From NCBI GenBank assembly GCA_030430535.1, contig JAUIKY010000007.1, forward strand, positions 49,241 through 113,240: DNA of 64,000 nucleotides, in the 5' to 3' direction. The notes below the pieces were generated by a model that did no database searches, was not told the origin of the DNA, and was given only the letters and a program-made list of their open reading frames with translations. This document shows positions 42,816 through 51,097 of this stretch, one piece after another. The position numbers and the translations under genes were made by a program. Position 1 is the stretch's first letter. Every line of letters starts with the position of its first letter. The stretch is from Bacteroidia bacterium. GTDB taxonomy: Bacteria > Bacteroidota > Bacteroidia > Flavobacteriales > Flavobacteriaceae.

Positions 42816-44618
42816 TTAATAGCAGTATTTATTTTCTTTAATTACTTTATCGGCAATAATGTGCCTTAATTCAATAATATTGGGCATGTTTACGTATTTA
42901 ATGTAGCGTTTAAGCCCCATAAGCATCATGCGTTGTTCATCGCCTTTTGAAAAGGAAATAATGGAATGCTTACCAGCAGTTTCTATTACATCAATAGCAT
43001 GGAATAGGTTGAGTTTGGCCATGGCTATTTGTTCCTTTACGTTTTCTTCGCCTTCTTTTTTGGCCATTTTTTCAGCTCTTAAAATGGCAGATTCGGCTAA
43101 GTAAATTTGAATCAAAATATCGGATGCAGCTAGCATCAACTGCTGTTGTTTTTCAATTTCTTCGCCGTACTTTTTAAGTGCAGCCCCAGCTACCATTAAA
43201 AACAATTTTTTTAGGTTTTTAACAATGCTTTTTTCTTCTGAAAATAATTCTGAAAAATCTTGCGGTTGAAATGAAGGGATGCCCACTAATTCTTCGGCAA
43301 CTTCCTGAGCGGGGGTTAGTAAATCTACATGGCCTTTCATGGCTTTTTTAATCAGCATCCCAATAGAAAGCATGCGGTTTATTTCGTTGGTGCCTTCGTA
43401 AATCCTTGAAATACGGGCATCGCGCCAAGCCGATTCAATTGGAGTTTCTTCCGAAAAGCCCATACCTCCAAAAATCTGGATGCCTTCATCGGTACAGCGT
43501 TGAATAAATTCTGAAACCGCCACTTTAAGAATGGAGCATTCAATGGCATATTCTTCAACACCCTTTAATTCGGCTTCCTGATGGGAATCCTTGCCATTAT
43601 TTTTTCTAATATTAATGCGGTCTTCAATGTTTTTTGAAGCCCGATAGGTTGCAGCCTCGCCAACCCAACAATTGGTGGCCATTTCTGCAATTTTCTGGCG
43701 GATGGCTCCAAAACTGGAAATGGGTACTTTAAATTGAACGCGTTCATTAGCATATTTTACGGATTCGGTTATGGTGCGTCTTTGCGCATCTAAACAGGCC
43801 GCGGCCAATTTTATACGGCCCACGTTTAGGGCGTTCATGGCAATTTTAAAGCCATTGCCACGAGTGGAAAGCATATTTTCAACGGGCACTATGGTGTCGT
43901 TAAAAAACACTTGCCTAGTAGATGATGCACGAATCCCTAATTTATGTTCCTCTTCACCCATGGTAATGCCATTAGGGTTTTTGGGGTCGTATTCTAAAAT
44001 AAAGCCGGTGATGTTTTTATCGTCTTCAATACGTGCAAAAACAATCATTAAACTACAAAATCCAGCGTTAGAAATCCACATTTTCTGCCCAGTAATTTTA
44101 TAATGGGTACCATCTTCTGAAAGTACTGCTTTGGTCTTTCCGGAATTAGCATCACTACCGGCACTGGGTTCGGTAAGGCAGTACGAGCCAAACCATTCGC
44201 CTGTGGCCAATTTGGGGACGTATTTTTGTTTTTGCTCCTCGTTTCCGTAAAGCGTGATGGGCATTGTGCCAATTCCGGTGTGGGCCCCAAATGCCGTACT
44301 GAATGATCCCGTAGCTCCCGAAATAAAATCGCAAACCAAAACCGTATCGACAAAGCCCATGCCCATACCTCCGTACTCTTCAGGCACCGCAATGCTTAAA
44401 AAGCCAAGCTCGCCAGCTTTTTGCATGCAGGATTCGGTTAGCGCGTAATCCTTCTTTTCGAACTGAGCTTTTTTGGGCCAGATTTCGCGATCCACAAATT
44501 CGGTTACCGCTTCTTTCATCATTAATTGGTCTTCATTGAAATCTTCAGGGGTGAAGACGTCTTCACAGTTGGTTTCTTTTACCAAAAACTGTCCGCCACG
44601 TAAAATATCTTTTTCCAT
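42816..44618 (-). CDS. Acyl-CoA dehydrogenase
   Basis: 600 residues. The acyl-CoA dehydrogenase core (about 30-430) has GSYCLTEPSAGSDA and WISNAG (flavin-binding), and the C-terminal core IFGGMGFSEETPIESAWRDARI and YEGTNEINRML, which contains the catalytic Glu. A further helical C-terminal domain of about 170 residues is typical for the ~600-residue very-long-chain-like class in flavobacteria. It catalyses the first oxidation of beta-oxidation and passes electrons to ETF. It is the last gene of the fadB-fadA-acd set, 122 bp behind fadA. Confidence 0.94.
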   Translation of the reverse strand: MEKDILRGGQFLVKETNCEDVFTPEDFNEDQLMMKEAVTEFVDREIWPKKAQFEKKDYALTESCMQKAGELGFLSIAVPEEYGGMGMGFVDTVLVCDFISGATGSFSTAFGAHTGIGTMPITLYGNEEQKQKYVPKLATGEWFGSYCLTEPSAGSDANSGKTKAVLSEDGTHYKITGQKMWISNAGFCSLMIVFARIEDDKNITGFILEYDPKNPNGITMGEEEHKLGIRASSTRQVFFNDTIVPVENMLSTRGNGFKIAMNALNVGRIKLAAACLDAQRRTITESVKYANERVQFKVPISSFGAIRQKIAEMATNCWVGEAATYRASKNIEDRINIRKNNGKDSHQEAELKGVEEYAIECSILKVAVSEFIQRCTDEGIQIFGGMGFSEETPIESAWRDARISRIYEGTNEINRMLSIGMLIKKAMKGHVDLLTPAQEVAEELVGIPSFQPQDFSELFSEEKSIVKNLKKLFLMVAGAALKKYGEEIEKQQQLMLAASDILIQIYLAESAILRAEKMAKKEGEENVKEQIAMAKLNLFHAIDVIETAGKHSIISFSKGDEQRMMLMGLKRYIKYVNMPNIIELRHIIADKVIKENKYCY

Positions 44619-44634
44619 AATAAACTCCCTATGA

Positions 44635-44740
44635 CTCCCCCGAAAGGGGAGAACTGTTACGGGGTACTTTTTTTAATTATACTTAGTTTTAATCGCCATT
44701 TTTTCTGATTCTTCCCCTTTGGAGAGGTTAGGAGGGGCTT
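44635..44740. repeat. Two G/C-rich inverted repeats between fadA and the acyl-CoA dehydrogenase
   Basis: CTCCCC-cgaaa-GGGGAG (44635-44651), and a second unit with CCCCTTTGGAGAGG and GGAGGGG around 44714-44737, lie in the 122-bp gap. They resemble intergenic CCCC/GGGG palindromes common in this family. They may adjust mRNA levels of the distal gene. Confidence 0.5.
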
Positions 44741-45931
44741 TTAGTTTAAAAATTCAAAAATGCCACAAGCGCCTTGTCCGGTTCCTACACACATGGTTAC
44801 AGCACCATATTTGTTTTTCATATTACGTTTTCGCATTTCGTCAAACAATTGCACCGAAAGTTTCGCTCCTGTACAGCCTAAAGGATGCCCCAACGCAATA
44901 GCGCCACCATTAACGTTTACGATGTCTGGGTTGAGGTTTAACTCACGGATTACAGCTATGGATTGCGAAGCGAATGCTTCGTTGAGTTCTATCAATTCCA
45001 AATCTTGTTGTTTTAATCCCGCTAGTTTCAGTGCTTTCGGTATGGCTTTTACCGGGCCAATCCCCATGATACGAGGCTCTACGCCTGCAGCGGCATAATT
45101 AACCAGTCGGGCAATAGGTTCCAAATTAAGTTCTTTTACCATGGCTTCGCTCATGAGCATCACGAAGGCAGCACCGTCACTCATTTGCGACGAATTTCCT
45201 GCTGTAACACTTCCGCTTTGAGCGAAAACAGGTCTCAGTTTAGCCAAAACTTCCAAGCTAGTATCTTTTCGAGGACCTTCGTCTTTGGTGACGGTGTATG
45301 ATTTGGTCGCTTTTTTTCCGTTGGAATCGATGTAAGTTTCTTCTACTTCAATGGGAACAATTTGATCTTGAAAACGGTCTTCGGCTTGAGCCTTTATCGC
45401 TTTTTGATGTGAGTTAAAAGCAAACTCATCTTGATCCTCACGGGATACTTTAAATTGATTGGCAACAGCCTCGGCCGTGTTGCCCATACCCCAATAGTAA
45501 TCAGGGTGACCGGCCTTAACGGTGTCGTAATTCAATTCGGGTTTAAAACCCGTCATAGGCACGGCACTCATGCTTTCGGCGCCACCAGCAATAATGCAAT
45601 CGGCCATTCCTGCTTGAATTTTTGCTGCCGCAATACCAATGGTTTCAATGCCTGAGGCACAAAACCGATTGATGGTTACTCCCGGAACTTCAACACTATC
45701 TAAACCAATAAGTGATATAAACCGAGCCATGTTAAGGCCTTGCGAACCTTCGGGCATGGCGTTGCCAACAATAACATCGTCAATTCGGGTTTTGTCGAAA
45801 CCAGGTAACTGTTTCATCATATACTGAATGGTCTCGGCCGCCAATTCGTCTGTTCTTTTAAATCGGAACACACCCTTGGGCGCTTTGCCAACAGCGGTTC
45901 GGTATGCTTTAACTATATATGCTTGTTTCAT
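44741..45931 (-). CDS. fadA: Acetyl-CoA acyltransferase (thiolase)
   Basis: 396 residues. The catalytic nucleophile Cys lies in TINRFCASGIETIG (near residue 90). His lies in NVNGGAIALGHPLGCTGAK and the second Cys in MCVGTGQGACGIFE. It performs thiolytic cleavage of 3-ketoacyl-CoA to acetyl-CoA plus a shortened acyl-CoA. The ATG comes 3 bp after the fadB stop, so the two subunits are coupled. A role in acetoacetyl-CoA formation is the alternative, but context favours beta-oxidation. Confidence 0.95.
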   Translation of the reverse strand: MKQAYIVKAYRTAVGKAPKGVFRFKRTDELAAETIQYMMKQLPGFDKTRIDDVIVGNAMPEGSQGLNMARFISLIGLDSVEVPGVTINRFCASGIETIGIAAAKIQAGMADCIIAGGAESMSAVPMTGFKPELNYDTVKAGHPDYYWGMGNTAEAVANQFKVSREDQDEFAFNSHQKAIKAQAEDRFQDQIVPIEVEETYIDSNGKKATKSYTVTKDEGPRKDTSLEVLAKLRPVFAQSGSVTAGNSSQMSDGAAFVMLMSEAMVKELNLEPIARLVNYAAAGVEPRIMGIGPVKAIPKALKLAGLKQQDLELIELNEAFASQSIAVIRELNLNPDIVNVNGGAIALGHPLGCTGAKLSVQLFDEMRKRNMKNKYGAVTMCVGTGQGACGIFEFLN

Positions 45932-45934
45932 GAT

Positions 45935-48343
45935 TTAGTTTCTTAATGGTTTACCGGTTTTGAGCATGTGTTGAATGCGTTCTAAAGTTTTACGTTCGGT
46001 ACACAAGCTCAGAAAAGCTTCGCGTTCTAGGTCCAGTAAATATTGTTCACTTACTAGAGTAGGTTCAGATAAATCGCCTCCGGCCATAACATAAGCCAGT
46101 TTGTTGGCGATTTTTTGATCGTGCTCACTAATGTAATGGGCGGCTTCCATAGAATCTGTACCTACCAAAAACATGCCTAGCGCTTGTTTTCCTAAAACCT
46201 TTACGTCGTTTCGTTTTACAGGTTTGGTGTAGCCTGCTTCGGCCATTAATTTGGCGTGCGCCTTTGCCGTGGCTATTTGTCGGTCTTTATTAACCACCAC
46301 AATATCCTTTCCTTTTTCAAGAACCCCCAGGTCGAAGGCTTCGTAGGCCGAAGTAGATACTTTTGCCATACCAATGGTTAAAAAATATTCTTGAAGCACG
46401 TTGAGTTGAACATCACCTTTTCTAAAAGTATCTGATGCCCGTAATGCCATTTCTTTCGATCCGCCGCCGCCGGGAATTACCCCAACACCAAACTCTACCA
46501 AGCCCATGTAAGTTTCGGCTGCTGCCACCACTTTGTCGGCATGCATGGAAAGCTCGCATGCCCCGCCGAGTGACATACCGTGGGGAGCGGAAACGGTGGG
46601 GATGGCCGAATAGCGCATGCGCATCATGGTGTCCTGAAAATATTTTATGGCACCGTTAAGTTCATCGTATTCCTGTTCTACGGCCATCATAAAAATCATC
46701 CCAATATTGGCACCAACCGAGAAATTGGCGCCTTGATTTCCAATAACCAATCCCTCGAAATTTTTTTCTGCGATATCAACAGCTTTATTCAATCCGGCCA
46801 ATACATCGCCGCCAATAGTATTCATTTTACTTTGGAATTCACAATTTAGAATACCATCGCCCAAATCTTCAATGACCACATCGGCATTTTTGAATACTTG
46901 ATTGGATTTTCTAATGTTGTCCAAAATAATAAAGGCGTCCTGTCCGGGTACTTTTTCCTGTGATTTTGAAGGAATATCGTAAAAATACGTAGCGCCTTCT
47001 TTTATGGTATAGAACGAATTGTTTCCTGCAGAAAGCATCTCGTTAACCCAATCGGGAGCTTGAAGGTTTTCAGCTTTAATGAGCTCAATGCCTTTTTCAA
47101 CACCAATAGCATCCCAAATTTGGAAGGGGCCGTGCTCCCAACCAAAACCGGCTTTCATGGCATCATCTATTTTATAAAGTTCATCTGAAATTTCAGGAAC
47201 TCTGTGTGAAACATAAGCGAATAATGCAGCAAAGGTTTTTCGGTAAAACTCGCCAGCTTTGTCTTTTCCTGAAACCAAAATTTCAAACCGGTCAATGACT
47301 TTATCAACTGATTTGGTGAGTTCTAAAGTAGCGAATTTAGCTTTTTTTGAAGCCCGGTATTCCATGGAATCGAGGTCGAGTGATAGGATTTCACTTTTAC
47401 CGTCGTCACCTTTCACTTTCTTGTAAAAACCTTGACCTGTTTTGCTACCGTACCATTTGTTTTCCATCATGGTATTGATGAAGTCGGGTAGTTTGAACAG
47501 TTCCAAACGTTCGTCATTTTTGCAGTTTTCGGCTATACCATTGGCTACATGTACTAAAGTGTCGAGCCCTACCACATCGACGGTTCGGAAGGTGGCCGAT
47601 TTTGGCCTGCCAATAACGGGGCCGGTGAGTTTATCGACATCTTCAATGGTTAGCCCCATGTCTTTTACCGTATGAAACAAGCTCATGATGCTAAAAATAC
47701 CAATGCGGTTACCGATGAAAGCAGGAGTATCTTTGGCCACTACTGAGGTTTTTCCTAAAAACTGTTCGCCATAGCCATTCAAGAACTCTAAAACAGAAGC
47801 GTCGGTTTTTGGTCCTGGAATGATTTCAAACAGTTTTAAATAGCGCGCCGGATTAAAAAAGTGGGTGCCACAAAAATGCTTTTGGAAATCATCAGTGCGC
47901 CCCTCGCTCATAAATTTTATGGGGATACCAGAGGTATTACTGGTAATAAGCGTGCCTGGGGTGCGGTGCTTTTCCAATTTTTCAAAAACTTGTTTTTTTA
48001 TGTCGAGCTTTTCAACCACTACTTCCATAATCCAATCTACATGGGCTACTTTGGCAATATCGTCTTCTAAATTTCCGGTGGTAATTCTGGAAGCAAATTT
48101 TTCGTGGTAAATGGGGGAGGGCTTCGATTTTAATGCCGTTGCCAAAGCATCGTTTACCAACCGATTTCTTACCTCTTTGTCTTCTAAAGTGAGGCCTTTA
48201 GCTTTTTCCTTATCGTTTAATGCTCTTGGAACAATATCCAACAACAGGACTTCTACACCAATGTTGGCAAAATGGCAAGCTATACCACTGCCCATAATTC
48301 CTGAACCGATAATGGCTATTTTGTTTATTCGTCTTTTGCTCAT
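45935..48343 (-). CDS. fadB: 3-hydroxyacyl-CoA dehydrogenase / enoyl-CoA hydratase (FadB-like, reversed domain order)
   Basis: 802 residues. The N-terminal NAD-binding domain has IAIIGSGIMGSGIACHFAN, followed by the hydroxyacyl-CoA dehydrogenase C-terminal domains (THFFNPARYLKLFEI, GRPKSATFRTVDVVGLD). The crotonase domain is at the C-terminal side (about 470-700; GNQGANFSVGANIG, PGGGGSKEMALR). This is the order found in the Firmicutes/Bacteroidota enzymes, opposite to E. coli FadB. It carries out the second and third steps of beta-oxidation. It lies 9 bp behind the marR gene. Confidence 0.94.
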   Translation of the reverse strand: MSKRRINKIAIIGSGIMGSGIACHFANIGVEVLLLDIVPRALNDKEKAKGLTLEDKEVRNRLVNDALATALKSKPSPIYHEKFASRITTGNLEDDIAKVAHVDWIMEVVVEKLDIKKQVFEKLEKHRTPGTLITSNTSGIPIKFMSEGRTDDFQKHFCGTHFFNPARYLKLFEIIPGPKTDASVLEFLNGYGEQFLGKTSVVAKDTPAFIGNRIGIFSIMSLFHTVKDMGLTIEDVDKLTGPVIGRPKSATFRTVDVVGLDTLVHVANGIAENCKNDERLELFKLPDFINTMMENKWYGSKTGQGFYKKVKGDDGKSEILSLDLDSMEYRASKKAKFATLELTKSVDKVIDRFEILVSGKDKAGEFYRKTFAALFAYVSHRVPEISDELYKIDDAMKAGFGWEHGPFQIWDAIGVEKGIELIKAENLQAPDWVNEMLSAGNNSFYTIKEGATYFYDIPSKSQEKVPGQDAFIILDNIRKSNQVFKNADVVIEDLGDGILNCEFQSKMNTIGGDVLAGLNKAVDIAEKNFEGLVIGNQGANFSVGANIGMIFMMAVEQEYDELNGAIKYFQDTMMRMRYSAIPTVSAPHGMSLGGACELSMHADKVVAAAETYMGLVEFGVGVIPGGGGSKEMALRASDTFRKGDVQLNVLQEYFLTIGMAKVSTSAYEAFDLGVLEKGKDIVVVNKDRQIATAKAHAKLMAEAGYTKPVKRNDVKVLGKQALGMFLVGTDSMEAAHYISEHDQKIANKLAYVMAGGDLSEPTLVSEQYLLDLEREAFLSLCTERKTLERIQHMLKTGKPLRN

Positions 48344-48352
48344 TGTGAATGA

Positions 48353-48796
48353 CTAATCGTTTTGATTGTATATTTTTTTATTGCAAACCATTTCGTTGAT
48401 GACTTCAGCCACTTCATAAAAATGGTTGATTTTTTCTTCTGGAATATTAGCGCGAATTACCTCATTGAACGTTAATACTTTTTCTCTGGATTGAGCCCTT
48501 TTTTCACGGCCAAATTCGGTAAGACTGATGATAACGCCACGGCCATCATCTGGGTTGGGGCGCCGCTCAATAAGCCCTTTTTTTTCCATGGTTTTTAGTA
48601 TTCTGGACAAGCTCGTCGCCTCCATGCCCATTTTAGGGCCCAATGCTGTGGAGGGCGTGCCTTTTTCGGGGTCTATACTTAATAAGGTAAATCCTGTAGC
48701 CATCGTGCTTTCAAACTTTGCGGCTTCTTCATTGTACATTTTTTGAACACTTAGCCAAGTGGTTCGCAACACATAGTCGATGGTTTTGTCTTTCAT
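48353..48796 (-). CDS. MarR-family regulator of the beta-oxidation operon
   Basis: 147 residues. The winged helix (about 45-115) has GPKMGMEATSLSRILKTMEKKGLIERRPNPDDGRG, the DNA-recognition helix and wing with the conserved DxR. N- and C-terminal helices form the dimer interface. As the first gene before fadB-fadA-acd, it probably represses the operon and is released by an acyl-CoA, by analogy with other fatty-acid-responsive MarR proteins. A perfect 12-bp inverted repeat overlaps its own promoter. Confidence 0.93.
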   Translation of the reverse strand: MKDKTIDYVLRTTWLSVQKMYNEEAAKFESTMATGFTLLSIDPEKGTPSTALGPKMGMEATSLSRILKTMEKKGLIERRPNPDDGRGVIISLTEFGREKRAQSREKVLTFNEVIRANIPEEKINHFYEVAEVINEMVCNKKIYNQND

Positions 48797-48861
48797 CTAT
48801 TAATTTAATTATCACTTTTGGGTTGCAGCTTTTGCTGTTTTGGTTTAAGTTTGCTATAGCC

Positions 48862-48899
48862 CAAATATAAAAAAAAATATTATGCGTGCATAATATTTT
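48862..48899 (-). promoter_or_regulatory. marR-fad promoter with perfect palindromic operator
   Basis: AAAATATTATGC (48874-48885) and GCATAATATTTT (48888-48899) form a perfect 12-bp inverted repeat with a 2-base spacer. On the minus strand TATATTTG (48862-48869) is a perfect TAnnTTTG -7 element. The palindrome covers the -33 region, so bound MarR protein would block the promoter. Confidence 0.7.
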
Positions 48900-48940
48900 G
48901 CTTAAATCTTGTGATTATTAAATGAGAAAAATAGAATCAT

Positions 48941-50716
48941 TTAAGACCGATAAATCTTTTCGATAAGTTTTTCGTACTTCTGCTTAATAACATCCCGTTT
49001 CATTTTCATGGTCGGGGTAAGGTGTCCGCTTTCAATAGACCAGATTTCCGGAGTCAATTCAAACCTCTTTATTTGCTCCCACTTGCCAAATTTGACATTG
49101 CATTTGTCAATTTCTTGCTGAATTCTTTCTTGCACCACACTGGAATTTGAAATTTCAGCTTCAGATTTTCCAACATCAAGGCCTTTTTGTTGGATCCATT
49201 CTTGAATAAATTCAAAATTAGGCTGAATTAAGGCGGCGGGCATTTTTTCACCTTCTCCTATAACCATAATCTGTTCAATGAAACGTGATTGTTTAAGATC
49301 GTTTTCAAGTAGGGTGGGGATAATGTATTTGCCGCCCGAAGTCTTGAACATTTCTTTTTTTCGCCCCGTAATTTTTAAAAAGCCTTCGGAATCAATTTCA
49401 CCTTTGTCGCCCGTATGGAAATAATCGCCCGTCATCACACTGGCTGTTTTTTCGGGGTCCTTGTAATAACCCATCATCACGTTGGGACCTTTTACTAAAA
49501 TTTCACCATCATCGGCAATTTTTACTTCAACATGCTCAATCGGTGTGCCTACCGTACCGACTTTAAACTTTTTGTTGCTGTATTTACCCACAGAGATTAC
49601 AGGTGAGGTTTCTGTAAGACCGTAGCCTTCCATAACCTGCATGCCGGCTGCACAGAAAATGCGGGTAAGCCTAGGTTGCAGTGGCGCACTACCCGAAACC
49701 ATGGTGTGCAGTTCTCCGCCCAAAGCGGCTTGCCATTTGCTAAATATTAATTTTTTGGCAATAGAAAGTTTGAATTCATACCAAGCGCCATTTTTTTTGT
49801 AAGGTTCCCAAATTTCACCTAAACCCACAGCCCAATAAAACAGCATTTTTTTTATGCCAGTTAGCTCGGCGGCCTTGGCCATGATTTTGTCGTATACTTT
49901 TTCCAGTAACCTAGGAACTACGCTCATTAAGTTGGGTTTTATCTCTTTGGCGTTGTCTCCAATTTTGTCCATGGCTTCGGCATAGTAAATCGATATTCCG
50001 GCATATTGGTAAATATAAATGAGCACACGCTCAAAAATATGACAAATGGGCAAAAAGCTTAGTGCGCGTTCTATTTGGTTGTTCCCAATAGGCAATCTGG
50101 GTACACTATAAATAGCATTGCTGGTAATGTTCCAATGCGAAAGCATAACCCCTTTGGGGCGGCCTGTGGTGCCCGAAGTATAAATTATGGTTGCTAAATC
50201 GTCTGCTTTTACACTGGCTTTACGCTGCTCTACTTCGTCTTGGTTGCTGGTGTCTTTACCCAAATCCAGCAATTCTGAATAATGTTTGCAGCCTTCAATG
50301 CGATCGAAGGAATAGACATCTTTCAGCTTGGTATTGGCTTTGACCTTGTTGACTTTTTCCAAAACCTCTTCATCTGAAACAAAGCAGTAAATAGACTCAC
50401 TGTGGTTCAGAACATATTCGTAATCTTCGGCACTTATGGTTGGGTAAATAGGAATGTTTTGCGCACCCAATTGAAGTACACCAATATCTAAAATATTCCA
50501 CTCTGTGCGGTTAGTGGTAGAGATTACGGCGATTTTGTCGTTTTTATTTATTCCCAGTTTCAGTAATGCCCGGCTCATGGCATTAGCCTTGTCTATATAT
50601 TCTTGAGTAGATGTTTTTTTCCATTGCCCATTATATTTTGTGACCAAACAGGCCTCTAAGGGGTGGTTTTGTAGTTGGTAATATGGAAAATCAAAAAGTC
50701 TGGTGATGTCTTTCAT
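48941..50716 (-). CDS. fadD: Long-chain acyl-CoA synthetase (AMP-forming)
   Basis: 591 residues of the ANL superfamily. The AMP/ATP P-loop is IIYTSGTTGRPKGVMLSH (about 177-194). The adenylate motif is VMEGYGLTETSP, the hinge is DYFHTGDKGEIDSEGFLKITGRKKE, and the C-terminal lysine is in GGKYIIP. It activates long-chain fatty acids with CoA for the oxidation genes downstream. It has its own promoter; the marR operator and promoter lie between its stop and the next operon. Confidence 0.94.
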   Translation of the reverse strand: MKDITRLFDFPYYQLQNHPLEACLVTKYNGQWKKTSTQEYIDKANAMSRALLKLGINKNDKIAVISTTNRTEWNILDIGVLQLGAQNIPIYPTISAEDYEYVLNHSESIYCFVSDEEVLEKVNKVKANTKLKDVYSFDRIEGCKHYSELLDLGKDTSNQDEVEQRKASVKADDLATIIYTSGTTGRPKGVMLSHWNITSNAIYSVPRLPIGNNQIERALSFLPICHIFERVLIYIYQYAGISIYYAEAMDKIGDNAKEIKPNLMSVVPRLLEKVYDKIMAKAAELTGIKKMLFYWAVGLGEIWEPYKKNGAWYEFKLSIAKKLIFSKWQAALGGELHTMVSGSAPLQPRLTRIFCAAGMQVMEGYGLTETSPVISVGKYSNKKFKVGTVGTPIEHVEVKIADDGEILVKGPNVMMGYYKDPEKTASVMTGDYFHTGDKGEIDSEGFLKITGRKKEMFKTSGGKYIIPTLLENDLKQSRFIEQIMVIGEGEKMPAALIQPNFEFIQEWIQQKGLDVGKSEAEISNSSVVQERIQQEIDKCNVKFGKWEQIKRFELTPEIWSIESGHLTPTMKMKRDVIKQKYEKLIEKIYRS

Positions 50717-51097
50717 GCAAGTTTAGCTAGAGTGATAATGCAAATTATGAAATTAAATGAATTAATCAAATATGGGTTTATCCAGAAACTTTGCAATGTA
50801 GGTCTATATTTTGGTTTTGTATGGTGTATTTTTGCGAAAAACTTGCTAAAATTTTAAGAATTTAATAAAGTATTTCAGTTTGTGTTGGGTTCGTTGATGT
50901 TTTGTGTTTTTAAAATGTTAAATATTTGAATATTCTTTAAATCGAAATTCATTTTTCAAACGTTTTCGTAAAAAATTTAAGGTCGAATTTGTTTTTTGAT
51001 ATGGTTTAGCTGATAAAAGTCATCTTTTTAGAGCGTGTTGGGGTTTAATTTTATACCACGTTAACCACGAAAGGTTACAATATAAACAAAAGCAAAG
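50717..51097. other. Divergent intergenic region between fadD and pflB
   Basis: 381 AT-rich bases that contain the fadD promoter region and, at 51010-51053, the Fnr-type pflB promoter. No gene-like frame with family character was seen. Confidence 0.55.
51010..51053 (+). promoter_or_regulatory. pflB promoter: Fnr/Crp-type site plus -7 element
   Basis: CTGATAAAAGTCAT (51010-51023) has the TGA-N6-TCA core, and TAATTTTA (51046-51053) differs from TAnnTTTG in one base. Their centres are 33 bp apart, as at the four other sites. The leader before the pflB ATG would be about 41 bases. Confidence 0.6.
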
